64,000 nucleotides of DNA from Liolophura sinensis (lineage: Eukaryota; Mollusca; Polyplacophora; Chitonida; Chitonidae), in contig NC_088297.1 of the NCBI RefSeq assembly GCF_032854445.1, forward strand, positions 1,650,639 to 1,714,638, written 5' to 3'. Position numbers and translations under genes: made by a program. Shown piece after piece: positions 45,349-57,050 of this stretch; within the stretch, counting starts at the first letter, position 1; each line of letters begins with the position of its first letter. The notes under the pieces are model-generated. The model was not told the origin of the DNA. It saw only the letters and a list, made by a program, of their open reading frames with translations, and did no database searches.

Positions 45349-45670
45349 TATAGCTTCACCCTCTGGATATCCTTCCGCATACTTTAGTTTGACCCTCTGG
45401 ATATCCTTCAGCGCACTTTAGCTTCACCTTGTGGATATCCTTCCGCACATTATAGCTTCACCCACTGGATATCCCTCTGCAAACTTTAGCTTCACCCTCT
45501 GGAAATCCTTCCGCAAACTTTAGATTCACCCTCTGGATATCCTTTCACACACTTTAGCTTCACCCTATAGATATCCTTTTGCACACTTTACTTTGACCCT
45601 CTGGATATCTTTCCGCACACTTTAGCTTCACCACATGAATATCCTTCGCACAATTTGGCTTCAACCATGG
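45349..45670 (+). repeat. 34-bp minisatellite in the 3' flank of gene B
   Basis: About nine units follow ACTTTAGCTTCACCCTCTGG plus ATATCCTTCCGCAC. Gene C has a shorter version at 54662-54880, and two units occur at 59390-59455. It is unrelated in sequence to the intron 2 satellite of the same length. Confidence 0.88.
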
Positions 45671-45769
45671 ACAGTTGTCTCAGAGACACAAACTTATGTC
45701 ACATGAATATTCCCCCGTACAATTTATTACGTCAATCCAGTATTGTAATAAGCTGGCTTTGAATACGCT

Positions 45770-45955
45770 CTCAAGATCAACTCATGCTGGATTCCTCACC
45801 GGCCGTAGGCATGAATGTCTTCCCGCAACTCGTGGATGATCGTGGGTTTCCCCAAAGATGGGCTTCGTCACACCATAATGCTGGCCCCTGTTGTATAAGT
45901 GAAATATTCCTGAGCATGGCGTGAAAAACTCCGATGAAAGAAATTGATAAATAAG
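45770..45955 (+). mobile_element. SINE1 fragment, 3' flank of gene B
   Basis: CAACTCATGCTGGATTCCTC, GGATGATCGTGGGTTTCCCC and TAAGTGAAATATTCCTGAGC. The duplicate in the flank of gene C is at about 54985-55170. Confidence 0.75.
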
Positions 45956-46906
45956 TAATTGAATTAATAAAAAAAAAGGTACCTGGACATAATCGTATAT
46001 ACCCTCCCGTAGATATAAGTTCTATCTCATGAAAACTCACCCCTAGATTTTAATATTGACCATTGATTATCCCCCTGTATACATAAATTTTACCCTGTGG
46101 ATTCGGTCATGGAGGCAAACTCTTTATTTATGAATATCCTTACGCTGACATCAATTTTCCGTATGAGCATCCCATTCTTGGACATGAGTTTAGGAACATC
46201 TCCTAGTATATATAAACTTCCCTTAGTAAACACTGTGAACAGAATGAACTATGACGATTTAACCATCTAATTAGGCAGGCTGCTTAAAATACTTTCCTTA
46301 CACACACAGGGCTACGTGTTGAGGGCACATTTTTAAAGAAAATGTCATCCGGTAATCTGGCAATTATCCAGTTAGTTGCCAGTTATTTTACTGGGCTGGG
46401 ACACCTAATGCTTAAATGCTTGTGTTTTAGAGCATGTGTCAAAACTTGGTCCATGGTTTGCTGTGTATCCACGAACTGGTTGTTTCGTTTTAAATATGAT
46501 GAAAACGATCACTTAAATGCCTATTAAGGCGCCATGCCCGAAATGTCACGGGTAAGCACTCGTATAAAATGCTGCTAATGTATACACTAACACCCTACAT
46601 GTAAGGCTTTTATTAGGAGAGTATCTCCCTTGAGTTGTATTTATTTATTTGTTTGATTGGTATTTTACGCCGTACTGAAGAATATTCCCTGGAGTTATTC
46701 ACACAGCTTCCCGACAAAAAGAATCTGGTAGGGGCTGTAGTTTTGACAATTAAGTACAACCTTAATGACGTCACGTGTGGAAAAGATGATTGGTACTGGA
46801 GATACCAACAGCCACATTCGAGAATTTACTGCCAAACTATCCCAGGTTTGATGTACAGGTTTAAGTGTCGTATAAGTGGAATACAATTGAAGATGTACAA
46901 CACACA

Positions 46907-47031
46907 GAGTAAGAACGGAGCAGCTAAAACTTGTGATAGCTGGCAAATGGTCACGCACAACCTGTGAAATACGACATCTTGTCAATTTACATCAGTCGGG
47001 GTTTTATTCTAACAGTTCCTGTAAATGCATG
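46907..47031 (+). repeat. Dispersed repeat R1, 5' part
   Basis: AACTTGTGATAGCTGGCAAA, TGGTCACGCACAACCTGTGA and CGGGGTTTTATTCTAAC match R1. The duplicate is at about 56120-56243. Confidence 0.65.
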
Positions 47032-48230
47032 GATAGAAGACCGTTTAAACAGCCCTGTAAGTGACGACGTCGAGCGCTTGTTATTACACTTTTTTGCCCA
47101 TGATGGCCCTGGATTAGTCGTATACCCGCATCTAGCGTGTTTCGCTGTATGTGTGACTTTCTGACTGTACTTTATCTCACGTTCTGTGCACCCAGGCCGT
47201 AAAGGTGGAGAAAATATAAACAAAATCAGAAAGTTTGTAGTCTTGGCTAAGTGCTTTTCGTGATACCCACCATTTAGATTTTTGTGAACTCAAGCTAAAG
47301 TTATGCTGCTAACACGCAAGTAGGCTCTTCCCGGTTTTCATTACAGCACAATTCGTATAAGCGAAATATTCTTGACCACGGCGTAAAACACCGAACCAAT
47401 AAATGAAAAAGTAAGAATCAGTATTCCAAGATTATTGAGCTGTTAGGTTTAAACACCCTATGTCCAGCCAAGGAGATACATCGTCAAACCACTATGTCTG
47501 TGTGGACATTGCTGTTCGTCTTCATCAGCAAACATCTTTTTAGCCGGTTTGCCCCCACCATAATTTTGAGCGCAGTAATTTTTTCACAATGGGCGCACCA
47601 ATATGCAGTTAAAACAAACTCCATGGACGCATTAACACAGCCTACACTACTGTCTCAGCGAACAGAGTACATTTTTTGCACCACAGAAATTCCTATTAAG
47701 AATTCTAAAAACATATTGCCTTAATAAGTTTGTGTAATACTAAAACGTGTAAACAATTTCAAATACGGCAGTGTCAGAGAAAGGTTTTACAGAATAGTCG
47801 ATACCAGTTCAAGGACATGGTGTAACCCTTTGCAAAACCACATTGAGATTTGCCCAATATCAGGCATACCAATGGTTTTTGACGTCAACAGAGGCAAAAG
47901 GTTTGTTGGTTTCGAAACCGGCTGCTATAACAATGTTCTTTTTCAATCTTTGACACCAAACTGGAACGCCTTACCGTAGCTATGACACATCACCACTTAT
48001 ATTCGCCCTTGTCCCAAAATTTTTATTGCTTGACCCAAGCAATAAATAGAAAAATAGAAGGACTTGATTTAATGCCCCCAGCCTGCGCATGGGATGCTAC
48101 GCCTTTCCGCCAATGAAGTGATGTATGTTTGGCTGCTACTTATTGACTAATGACCTTTTTTTAACCATGCACTAAATATAATTTTTCGCTTGAACGTCGA
48201 AGATCAGGTTTATTTATTGAGGGTACCGGA

Positions 48231-48278
48231 TTGAGGACACTGTATTGAGGACACCGGATTGAGGACACTGTATTGAGG
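48231..48278 (+). repeat. 14-bp tandem repeat
   Basis: Alternating ATTGAGGACACCGG and ATTGAGGACACTGT units. Counterparts are at 58021-58077 and at 58885-58922. Confidence 0.85.
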
Positions 48279-48328
48279 TGTTATGTGCACAACTGCCGTC
48301 GGCTTCTAAATTTAGCTTCCCACTGTTT

Positions 48329-48472
48329 ACATATGCTGAGTTCAGGGCCTGCTGTCTGCCACTGCCTTAAAATGTTACATATGCTGAGTTCAGGGCCTGC
48401 TGTCTCCCACTGCCTTAGAATGTTACATATGCTGAGTTCAGGGCTTGCTGTCTGCCTCTGCCTTAGAATGTT
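48329..48472 (+). repeat. 48-bp repeat, three units
   Basis: ACATATGCTGAGTTCAGGGC begins each unit, at 48329, 48377 and 48425. The gene C flank has two units (58126, 58174). The unit is 16 codons long, so an open frame runs through it to 48947 here. Confidence 0.9.
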
Positions 48473-49113
48473 CCAGAATACGCTCAGTTCGATGCCTGTT
48501 TGTTTATATCACGTGTACGGGAATTTTCTTATTCTAGACAATTCAACCAAGCTATATAAGACTTATGAAAGCAGGTCAAAGGGAGAGAACGGAGAATTTT
48601 TGAGAGTTTTGTATGGTTTTGCTGTGTATTACTTTAGTAGTCCTTTTATGCTGAATTTTGGTGTCTTTATAGCCTCTGGCTTTGTTATATTCTATCTCCA
48701 CCGAGCATTTGTTCAGTCTGAATTTGTATGTTTAATTTGTGCTCTTGTGTACACAGTGCTTATTAGTAGACGGACCCTGTCTGTGGAATTATGTGTATAT
48801 TTCGTCATACACTCAGTTATACTGTCGATTTTCCCTCTTGTGAATTTGCCCCTGAGCATTTATGCCTGTGTGGTATATATTGTGGAATATATGCATCCGT
48901 TTGAACTTGACACCGTTGTACATGTAAGTACTTTAGTATTTGTATAGATACTGCTATCCTTTTTTGTTAAACGTAAGTACTGTAGTATTTGTATAAGTTT
49001 TGTTATCTGTCCTTGTTAAACCTATTAAATTGTTGTAAAAAAACGTTAACCACATGCTTTCACCCAGACCGCTTCCGTAACCTACTGCTTAGGGTGTCCG
49101 CTTCGAAATCGGG

Positions 49114-49341
49114 TTAGCGCGCTAGCGCAGCGTAATGACCCAGGAGCCTCTCACCAATGCGGTCGCTGTGAGTTCAAGTCCAGCTCATGCTGGCTTCCTC
49201 TCCGGCCGTAAGTGGGAAGGTCTGTCAGCAACCTGCGGATGGTCGTGGGTTTCCCCCGGGCTCTGCCCGGTTTCCACCCACCATAATGCTGGCCGCCGTC
49301 GTATAAGTGAAATATTCTTGAGTACGGCGTAAAACACCAAT

Positions 49342-49370
<29 letters not shown>
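49114..49370 (+). mobile_element. SINE1 at the duplication junction
   Basis: A young-looking SINE1 starting within the head (TTAGCGCGCTAGCGCAGCG) and ending in a tail of about 29 A. Its left edge abuts the end of duplication copy 1 and its right edge the start of copy 2. No target-site duplication is visible. Confidence 0.88.
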
Positions 49371-49373
<3 letters not shown>

Positions 49374-49908
49374 GTTACTGTATACAAAGTCAGTCAGATG
49401 TTGTCTCGTGCCAAAGTTACTGTGTAGAACGTCAGGCAAATGTTTGTTACGTATCAAATATACTCAAGAGAATGTCAGTCAGATGATGTAACGTATCAAA
49501 TGACTGTGTAGAAATTCTCCACACAGCAAAAAAAACTCTCTACACTTGTTAAGGCCACGTTGGATGTCTTACACAGAATTGCACGTAGATGCATTTGGGG
49601 CTGAGTTCCAGAATAAAGGTGTATGTAATGCTTGTGATACATATGGCGCAAATGCCTGCATTTATATATTAACATACATACATGACATTTGCTAAATAAG
49701 AGTTTAAATTATAGCGATGTGCCTTTCCACAACAGTTTGGCTATAATCTAAACATATTATCGCGGTATTACAGGGTCATTACCGGGGAAATTGCTGCCTC
49801 TGCAAACTTTCACATAGGTAATTGTGCATACCTCTACTTATACGCACTAATATCCAAAAAGCTTTCCACATCTACGCAGCCTTGAGGAATAGACATACTT
49901 CAGACGCA

Positions 49909-52900
49909 ATGGAGAGCAAGTACGCTATAACCTTGATGCTGTTTTTGGCGGCAGTAGCACTTGGTAAGGGGCTTTTTTTTATTTAACGTCTCCATTATTT
50001 CTGTGCGTCGTTTTGCAGACCAATTTTAGGCATTTTATACTAATCTTTGAGGATTAAACGTTAATCTTTCTCCTTTTTTTTCATCGAAGGTGGAATTAGA
50101 TCCACTGTCAGTGTAAAGATGAGTCACACATGCACGGCTAGAATAAAATAAATAATAATAAAAGAACAACACATTGAGAGAAGTATTCAATAATTCATTA
50201 ATACTGTGATTTTCTATTGACAGTTGCCGCACGTGATGTGAGACAGAGAAGATCGATGCTCTTCCCGGGTTTGTCCAGTCATGAGTGAGTGCATTGTTTA
50301 TATTCAGAGCGAGGGCGGGTCGTGGTAAAGTTGGTTTAATGCAAATCCTGTGTAGAGAATGTGTGAATAATCGCTAGGAAGGTTTATTTGGATCCTTAGC
50401 TGATCTTTTAGCAAAGTTTGGAGATTTTTTTCCTTCCATTAAGGCCAAAAGGCCCGGAAAAGGCCTGTCTTTCTGCGTGAACACTTACGTTCCTCTATCC
50501 TTCACATACGTTAAATTTCTGCATCAATTTTATACAAAAATTAGTATTGTTGTATTGTTGTCGCATTGTTTTTGTTACTTTTTTGTGTCCTGTACTGAAT
50601 GTAGTTTTGGTGCTTTGTACAGTTTTGGTTAGTGTTTTGGGTCATTTGGTTAGTATTGCGTCTTGTGGTTTTCCTTCATTTGGTTAGTATTCCGTATTGT
50701 GCTCCGCACAGGTTTGTATCAGTTGATTAGTCTTGCGCCATGTGCTCCTCGTAGTTTTGGGTCATTGGGTTAGTTTTGCGTCTTGCGGTTTACAAAATTG
50801 TCCATCAGTTGGTTTATGTTGCGTCCTGTCTCCTGCATAGTTTTGCATTAGTTGTTTGCCATTGCGTCCTGTTTTCAGCACAGCCAGATGTCAGTTATGT
50901 GGTGTCGCGTCATTTCTCGTACAGCTTTGCATCGATTTGTTTGTGCGGCGTCCTTTACTGCTCGTAGGTTTGAGTCATTTGGCTAGTATTACCTTTTATA
51001 ATCTGAAGAGTTTTGGATTAGTAGGTTTGTGTTGCGTCCTATGTTTTGCGTTGTTTTGTGGATCGGTTGTGGATCAGTTTTTTATTAGTGGAATAGTGGT
51101 GCGTTCTTTTCTCAGCTGTCTGGTAGTGTTGACTCCTGAATATCAGTTATAAGTGGGTGCGTGGTGTAGCAGTTACTTCGGTGTTTTCGAGGTCGGGTGT
51201 TAGGTGGTGTTAACTTCTATGTTTCGTGCAGGTTTGCATTCGTTCATTAGTCTCGTATTCATACATAAAACGTTTTATGTCACTTGGTTCGTTCTGAGTT
51301 CTGTGCTGCGCACCGATTTCCATGAGGTGGTCAATGTTGATTTTTCAGAAGGCGGGTGTGTATGGGGGGAGGGGGGGGGCTTTACTACTTCACTAGTAGA
51401 TTGATCTTGTTACGCCCGACCGCCGACGCAGTATTGTGCACTTTTAGTCGTGTTAACTCCTTTCCTTAGTCCAATTTCCACACTCTATGAGCACCGTCGT
51501 CATTAAGCTGTTTAATCAGTGGGCAATATCGATATATACGGACTTGTTTGATTGGCATCTGACATTATACATTCACTCTGAAGACCTTTGTCAGTAATGT
51601 CTAGGAGAAGAGATTAATGCACCTCATAGCAGCCATTAACCCATTCTCCATACAGCGCACGCGTCGATCTCTACCTTTCGATTTACCACCAGTAAATTTT
51701 GTCCAGAAATCTTCAACAGCATCGATGTCACTGCGGTCACAGTGCCGAGGTAGGATGTGATGTCAGAAAACACAAACAATCCATCTCAACCTTTGTCTGC
51801 AACAATACTTTATACACATGCATTTTCTATATTTAAAGTGTGTACAACATTGTTCTAACCAAAACCCAGAACAATTGTATTGATGAACGCAGAATATACA
51901 GTTCCGCGCAAGGACACCGGTGATGAGCCTAAGTCTAAACAAGCCTGAGTGTGTCTCACAGGCTCCACAAAGACAAAGCTTGTCTTGTGGTGGTAGTCAT
52001 GTAAAGCGAATGGTGGACAGCGATGCATGCGCTGTAAGGTGTATGCCTTTCCCTGAAAAACACCATGGCTGACTTCAAGTCGAGAGCGAACCTTCGAGAC
52101 TTGGTGTTGAGCGTACAATTGACTGATGAAGGGCGTATCGACTCCCGGCAGGAGGAACGGATCTCGTTCCGCTGCCAATTCTATTATTTTCGTATGTGCT
52201 TTTCGCCATACACAAGAATATTTCACCTAAACGACGGCTACTAGCATTATTGAGACCACCCTGGACCATTAGCAGATTGCTGCCGGACCTTCCCACGTAC
52301 TGCCGTGAGGATTAGAGCACTAGTTGGACTTGGACTCACAACAACGGTATTGGTGGATGGCAATTAACCATTGTCTTGCGCAGTCAAGTTGCGCGACCAC
52401 AAGGGCGATTTCTCTACTATGCTTCCCTCCACAGACTTGTGCCCTCCGGCCGCCCCTGACTGTTCAAATACGAGGGTTAGTACTAACATGGTTCTATTGA
52501 TTTTGTGGATTATAGGGAGAAGAGAGAGGATATTAACACAGCCGAAAGTGACAAGGACGTGGACGAGTGAGTTCAGTTTTATGTATGCAAATCCCAAGAC
52601 AGGGAAGTTGATTTGTTTTGACAAGTCTTACATTCCATCAAATACAACTGTACCACCGTATACATGGAAGTAAGTAAAGCAAAATTTGGTAATCCTTTGT
52701 AACGCAGGTAAGTAACTTCATGAGCAAAACAAACAAGTGGCCAGGTGAGCACTATCAAGACACAAATATCCCATAGATCAAGACACGTGAATGGAATGAG
52801 CAGACAGTTGACGTTAGAATCAACACAAAATAACGAATCCCTCACAACCTTTTTTTTAAGTTGGCATACACAACGCCGATGCACACTGATGAATTGTACA

Positions 52901-54328
52901 CCGATGAACTGTACACCGATAAGCTGTATACCAATGAACTGTACATCACTGGATTTTACACCAATGACATGGACGAATTGCACACTGATGAAATGTATAT
53001 TGACTAATTGCACACTGATGAGTTGCACACCGACTAATTGTACACCCATGAGCCGTGTACCGATGAACTGTAGGCTACACCGAAGAAATGCGAGATCTGT
53101 AACAACTAGAACAACCATACTGAGTATTTAATCTGAGATTAAAATACAGAAAATGTTAACATGCACATAAGCACTATTGCTGGTGTGGGCTAGACTAGAA
53201 CTCACAGCGACAGCATTGGCGAGAAGCCTCTGGATCATTATTACCGGCCCGGATGGCACAGTTGGTAGAGCGTCCCTTTTGGGACGGGTAGATCTAGGAT
53301 CAATCCTTGATCGAGTCACACCTAAGACTTTAAAAGAGAAAGTTGTAACTTCCTCGCTTGACGTTCAGCATGAAGGAGATTTTGCAACGACTGGTTGACC
53401 CGTATCAGTATAATGGCCGGGCGGCTTACTTGCCTTCGGTAAGTTGTCTCAGTGAAGCAGCACTAAATAAAAGTGCGGTGGAAATCCGTCATGCAACAAG
53501 GAGGCACATTACACGTACATGCACCCTAAGGATTCCTTCGTCGTCATATTACTGAAAAATTGAGTACGACGTTAAACCCCAAGCACTCAATCACACACTC
53601 TGGGTCATTATTTTGCGCTAGCGCGGTAACCAATTGAGGCACGGGGGCAACAGCAGAAGAAAGTAAAATAGAACGCTAATTCACCAGCACTTCAGTATAA
53701 CACCAGAGTGATTCATTTTTTCTACCTTTTTGAACGGCAACATGCGGGCGATGACTCGACTTCCAACAATACGGCGTGCACGTACATGTATGTATCTAAC
53801 ATGTAAGAATATTCGTCAGGAAGTTGCCAAATATACGTGGTTTTTCCCAGGTATTCTGGTTCCTTTACTGTCAGAAGCAAGGCTATCACCGTATTAGTGA
53901 AAAGTTCTAGAGCAAGGCGTTAAAAACAATTAACTAAGCAAAATCCCTCGCTTCGGTCTCTGTTCCGTTTGCTCCCTCCATAATACTGCCTGCCGTTGTA
54001 CAAGTGAAATATTCTCGAGTAGGGCATAAAACATCAATCAGATAAATAACCAAATACATAAGTAAATAAAATTTTCAATAATCTGGATTAGTTGTGAATG
54101 AAATACCTGACACGTAAATAATATATATTCCTTTTTTTGTTTTACAGACGACAGATGCGAGAGATGGCGGCGAACTTCCGAAAAGCCATGATGAGCAAGC
54201 GTGGGATATTTGACTGCGCCTGGTTTATGGAGGAATGCCACGCCTTTAAACACTGCTGTGGTGATTGGGTATGCAACCGTGATCACATCTTCGAGGGAGG
54301 TGTTTGTGTGATAGACTATGGCAATTAA
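49909..54328 (+). CDS. Peptide gene C: secreted six-cysteine (ICK-like) precursor, 3 exons
   Basis: Exons 49909-49963, 50224-50284 and 54148-54328 join in phase to 98 residues, the same architecture as gene B: signal peptide, basic propeptide, cleavage site SKR, mature peptide starting GIFDC with spacing C-x6-C-x5-CC-x4-C-x10-C. Differences from B are one T-to-M and one silent change in the signal exon, one K-to-R in the propeptide, and six replacements with no silent change in the terminal exon. All splice sites and the reading frame are intact, so it should be a working gene. Intron 2 is 3.9 kb. Confidence 0.87.
50570..51075 (+). repeat. Degenerate ~40-43-bp minisatellite in gene C intron 2
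   Basis: It is the counterpart of 39260-39850. It passes directly (GATCGGTTGTGGATCAGTTT near 51061) into sequence that in gene B lies beyond both later arrays, at about 41866. Confidence 0.75.
52180..52358 (-). mobile_element. Old SINE1-like segment in gene C intron 2
   Basis: CACAAGAATATTTCACCTAA, ACCTTCCCACGTACTGCCG and TTGGACTTGGACTCACAAC match the reverse of SINE1. It is missing from the same place in gene B, and part of it appears in the inverted copy near 62190-62250. Confidence 0.6.
52873..53070 (+). repeat. 15-bp minisatellite in gene C intron 2
   Basis: It is the duplicate of 43555-43750 with the same unit and a few substitutions. Confidence 0.9.
53243..53597 (+). mobile_element. 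SINE2 nested in SINE1, with target-site duplication (gene C intron 2)
   Basis: CTCTGGATCATTATT at 53228-53242 and CTCTGGGTCATTATT at 53598-53612 form a 15-bp duplication with one mismatch. Both lie in reverse SINE1 head sequence. This is the better-preserved copy of the insertion also seen in gene B. Confidence 0.92.
54148..54328 (+). CDS. Gene C terminal exon: mature six-cysteine peptide
   Basis: The acceptor is TTGTTTTACAG, phase 2, with the stop TAA at 54326. All six cysteines are kept. Relative to B, the first inter-cysteine loop has G-to-W, L-to-M and Q-to-E, and the tail has F-to-Y, D-to-G and K-to-N. Confidence 0.9.
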
Positions 54329-54491
54329 ACATCAGGACGGTCTACATATATACACGCAAAACTAACAAAACAGCTTTGAATCATTAGACATTCCATGTCG
54401 ATTCTCTCGCTGTAAATTTGACGACTCAGCAACATGATGTCAGGAAGAGATCTCGATTAAGTAAATTCTGTGTGCTAACAGGCTAGGCCTC

Positions 54492-54497
54492 AATAAA
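54492..54497 (+). terminator. Candidate polyadenylation signal of gene C
   Basis: AATAAA lies in the same context as after gene B, about 165 bp after the stop. Confidence 0.6.
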
Positions 54498-54661
54498 GAA
54501 CGATTTCATGAACGGAGCGCCTCTTGAATTGATTATGAAGACTTGAACGGCTTTACCACACAAACGTGATTACCGCCATTACTTTGAAATGTTTGTGACA
54601 CAGGGAGCGTTTTCTCTCAAATGCAAATGCAATGTTTAAGTTTCATTCTGTTTAAATTCTT

Positions 54662-54880
54662 TACTCTATAACTTCACCCTCTTGATATCCTCCCGGATAC
54701 TTTAGTTTCAACTTGTGGATATCCTTCCGCACATTATAGCTTCACCCATTGGATATCCCTCTGCAAACTTTAGCTTCATCCTCTGGAAAATCCTTCCGCA
54801 AACTTTAGATTCACCCTCTGGATACCCTTTCACACACTTTAGCTTCACCATATAACTATCCTTCGCACACTTTGGCTTCG
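54662..54880 (+). repeat. 34-bp minisatellite in the 3' flank of gene C
   Basis: About six units of the array at 45349-45670, so three or so units fewer than after gene B. Confidence 0.85.
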
Positions 54881-56446
54881 ACCAGGGAAAATTGTCTCAG
54901 AGACACAAACTTATGTCACATGAATATTCCCCCGTACAATTTATTACGTCAATCCAGTATTGTAATAAGCTGGCTTTGAATACGCTCTCAAGATCAACTC
55001 ATGCTGGATTCCTCACCGGCCGTAGGCATGAATGTCTTCCCGCAGCTCGTGGATGATCGTGGGTTTCCCCAAAGATGGGCTTCGTCACACCATAATGCTG
55101 ACCCCTGTTGTATAAGTGAAATATTCCTGAGTATGGCGTGAAAAACTCCGATGACAGAAAATGATAAATAAGTAATTGAATTAATAAAAAAAAAGATACC
55201 TGAACATAATCGTATATACCCTCCTGTAGATATAAGTTCTATCTCATGAAAACTCACCCCTACATTTTAATATTGGCCATTGATTATCCCCCTGTATACA
55301 TAAATTTCACCCTGTGGATTCGGTCATGGAGGCAAACTCTTTATTTATGAATATCCTTACGCTGACATCAATTTTCCGTATGGGTATCCCATTCTTGGAC
55401 ATGAGTTTAGGAACATCTGCTATTATATATAAACTTCCCTTAGTAAACACTGTAAACAGAATGGGCTATGGCGATTTAACCATCTAATTAGGCAGGCTGC
55501 TTAAAATACTTTCCTTACACACACAGGGCTACGTGTTGAGGGCACATTTTAAAGAAAATGTCATCCGGTAATCTGGCAATTATCCAGTTAGTTGCCAGTT
55601 ATTTTACTGGGCTGGGACACCTAATGCTTACATGCTTGTGTTTTAGAGCAAGTGTCAAAACTTGTCCCATGATATGCTGTGTATCCACGAACTGGTTGTT
55701 TCGTTTTAAATATGATGAAAACAATCACTTAAATGCCTATTAAGGCGCCATGCCCGAAATGTCACGGGTTAGCACTCGTATAAAATGCTGCTAATGTATA
55801 CACTAACACGCTACATGTAAGGCTTTTACCAGGAGATTATCTCCCTTGAGTTATATTTATTTATTTGTTTGATTGGTATTTTACGCCGTACTGAAGAATA
55901 TTCCCTGGAGTTATTCACACAGCTTCCCGACAAAAAGAATCTGGTAGGGGTTGTAGTTTTGACAATTAAGTACAACCTAAATGACGTCACGTGTGGAAAA
56001 GATGATTGGTACTGGAGATACCAACAGCCACATTCGAGAATTTACTGCCAAACTACCCCAGGTTTGATGTATAGGATTAAGTGTCGTATAAGTGGAATAC
56101 AATTGAAGATGTACAACACAGAGTAAGAACGGAGCAGCTACAACTTGTGATAGCTGGCAAATGGTCACGCACAACCTGTGAAATACGACATCTTGTCAAT
56201 TTACATCAGTCGGGGTTTTATTCTAACAGTTCCTGTAAATGCATGGATAGAAGACCATTTAATCAGCCCTGTAAGTGACGTCGAGCGCTTGTTATTACAC
56301 TTTTTTGCCCATGATGGCCCTGGATTAATCGTATACCCGCATCTAGCGTGTTTCGCTGTATTTGTGACTTTCTGACTGTACTTTATCTCACGTTCTGTGC
56401 ACCCAGGCCGTAAACGTGGAGAAAACATAAAAAAATCAGAAAGTTT

Positions 56447-57050
56447 AGATGGAAGAGTGGGAAAAATTATTGTCATAATTGTGCTTTTCAATATTTTTTG
56501 GTGTATTTTCCTTATAGCGAAAAACAGACACTGGAAACTAATTTTATATGGTGGGTATTTGGGACTATGATTTGAGACTATGTATATAGTCTTTGTGTAA
56601 TATTGATATCATTGATGAAGCAAAACATGACTAATAATACCAAAAAATGAGCTCAACCTGGATTATGTTCATATGTATATTCCAATATATCCAAAAATAT
56701 GGTCATAATTCAAATGAAAGGCACATGTTTTCTTTTTTATGTAAACAACACATTTACATTCAAATAGATATATTAGACATGCATCACATATTTGTTTAGA
56801 GCTGTATTATGCAACGAAAAAAAATACCAAAATCTGGTCCTAAATTCCCGCCATGCCAAAATATTTTCACATACTCTATTGTCTGGAGAAAAAAATCGAA
56901 GAAAATATTAAGAACTATATTTGCAGATAAATTTTGACACTCTGTCATATGCTTTTGGCATCATTTCTTAATGTTTGCTTCTCAGATAAGCTTTCTGGCT
57001 GTAGGAATTAGGCGCTTGTGTATTGCTCGTCTGATTTATCAGGGAATTTT
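56447..57050. other. 604-bp segment present in copy 2 and absent from copy 1
   Basis: Copy 1 reads AGAAAGTTTGTAGTCTTGGC without a break (about 47228-47247). Here the same words are split by A+T-rich DNA, with TTT at both borders. It could be an insertion in copy 2 or a microhomology deletion in copy 1. I see no terminal inverted repeats or open frame. Confidence 0.8.

Larger units (their letters stand above)
38058..49113 (+). repeat. Segmental duplication, copy 1 (contains gene B)
   Basis: The block starting AACGTTACTGTATACAAAG at 38058 recurs at 49371. Both copies stay alignable through the gene, its 3' flank and on to CGCTTCNAAATCGGG (49113 and 59005). Copy 1 is about 11.1 kb. The main differences are the 34-bp satellite (39880-41470, only here), a 604-bp segment missing here but present at 56447-57050, and a missing SINE1-like segment in intron 2. 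Confidence 0.93.
45011..49908. other. Intergenic stretch between genes B and C
   Basis: It holds a 34-bp minisatellite (45349-45670), SINE1 fragments (45770-45955, 46637-46686, 47322-47411), an R1 copy, the 48-bp repeat with a long open frame (48329-48947) and the duplication-junction SINE. The promoter-proximal 538 bp before gene C duplicate those before gene B. No supportable gene. Confidence 0.6.

Noticed and set aside
46635..46967. Open frame following a SINE1 tail, duplicated at 55869-56126
   Set aside because: The two copies differ mainly by replacing changes and end differently, the start lies in SINE sequence, and no motif is visible.
53177..53605. tRNA gene suggested by GGCACAGTTGGTAGAGCG and similar tRNA-like heads elsewhere
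   Set aside because: The head is followed by the SINE2 body and tail, has target-site duplications and does not close into a cloverleaf acceptor stem by eye. The same holds for the SINE1 heads.
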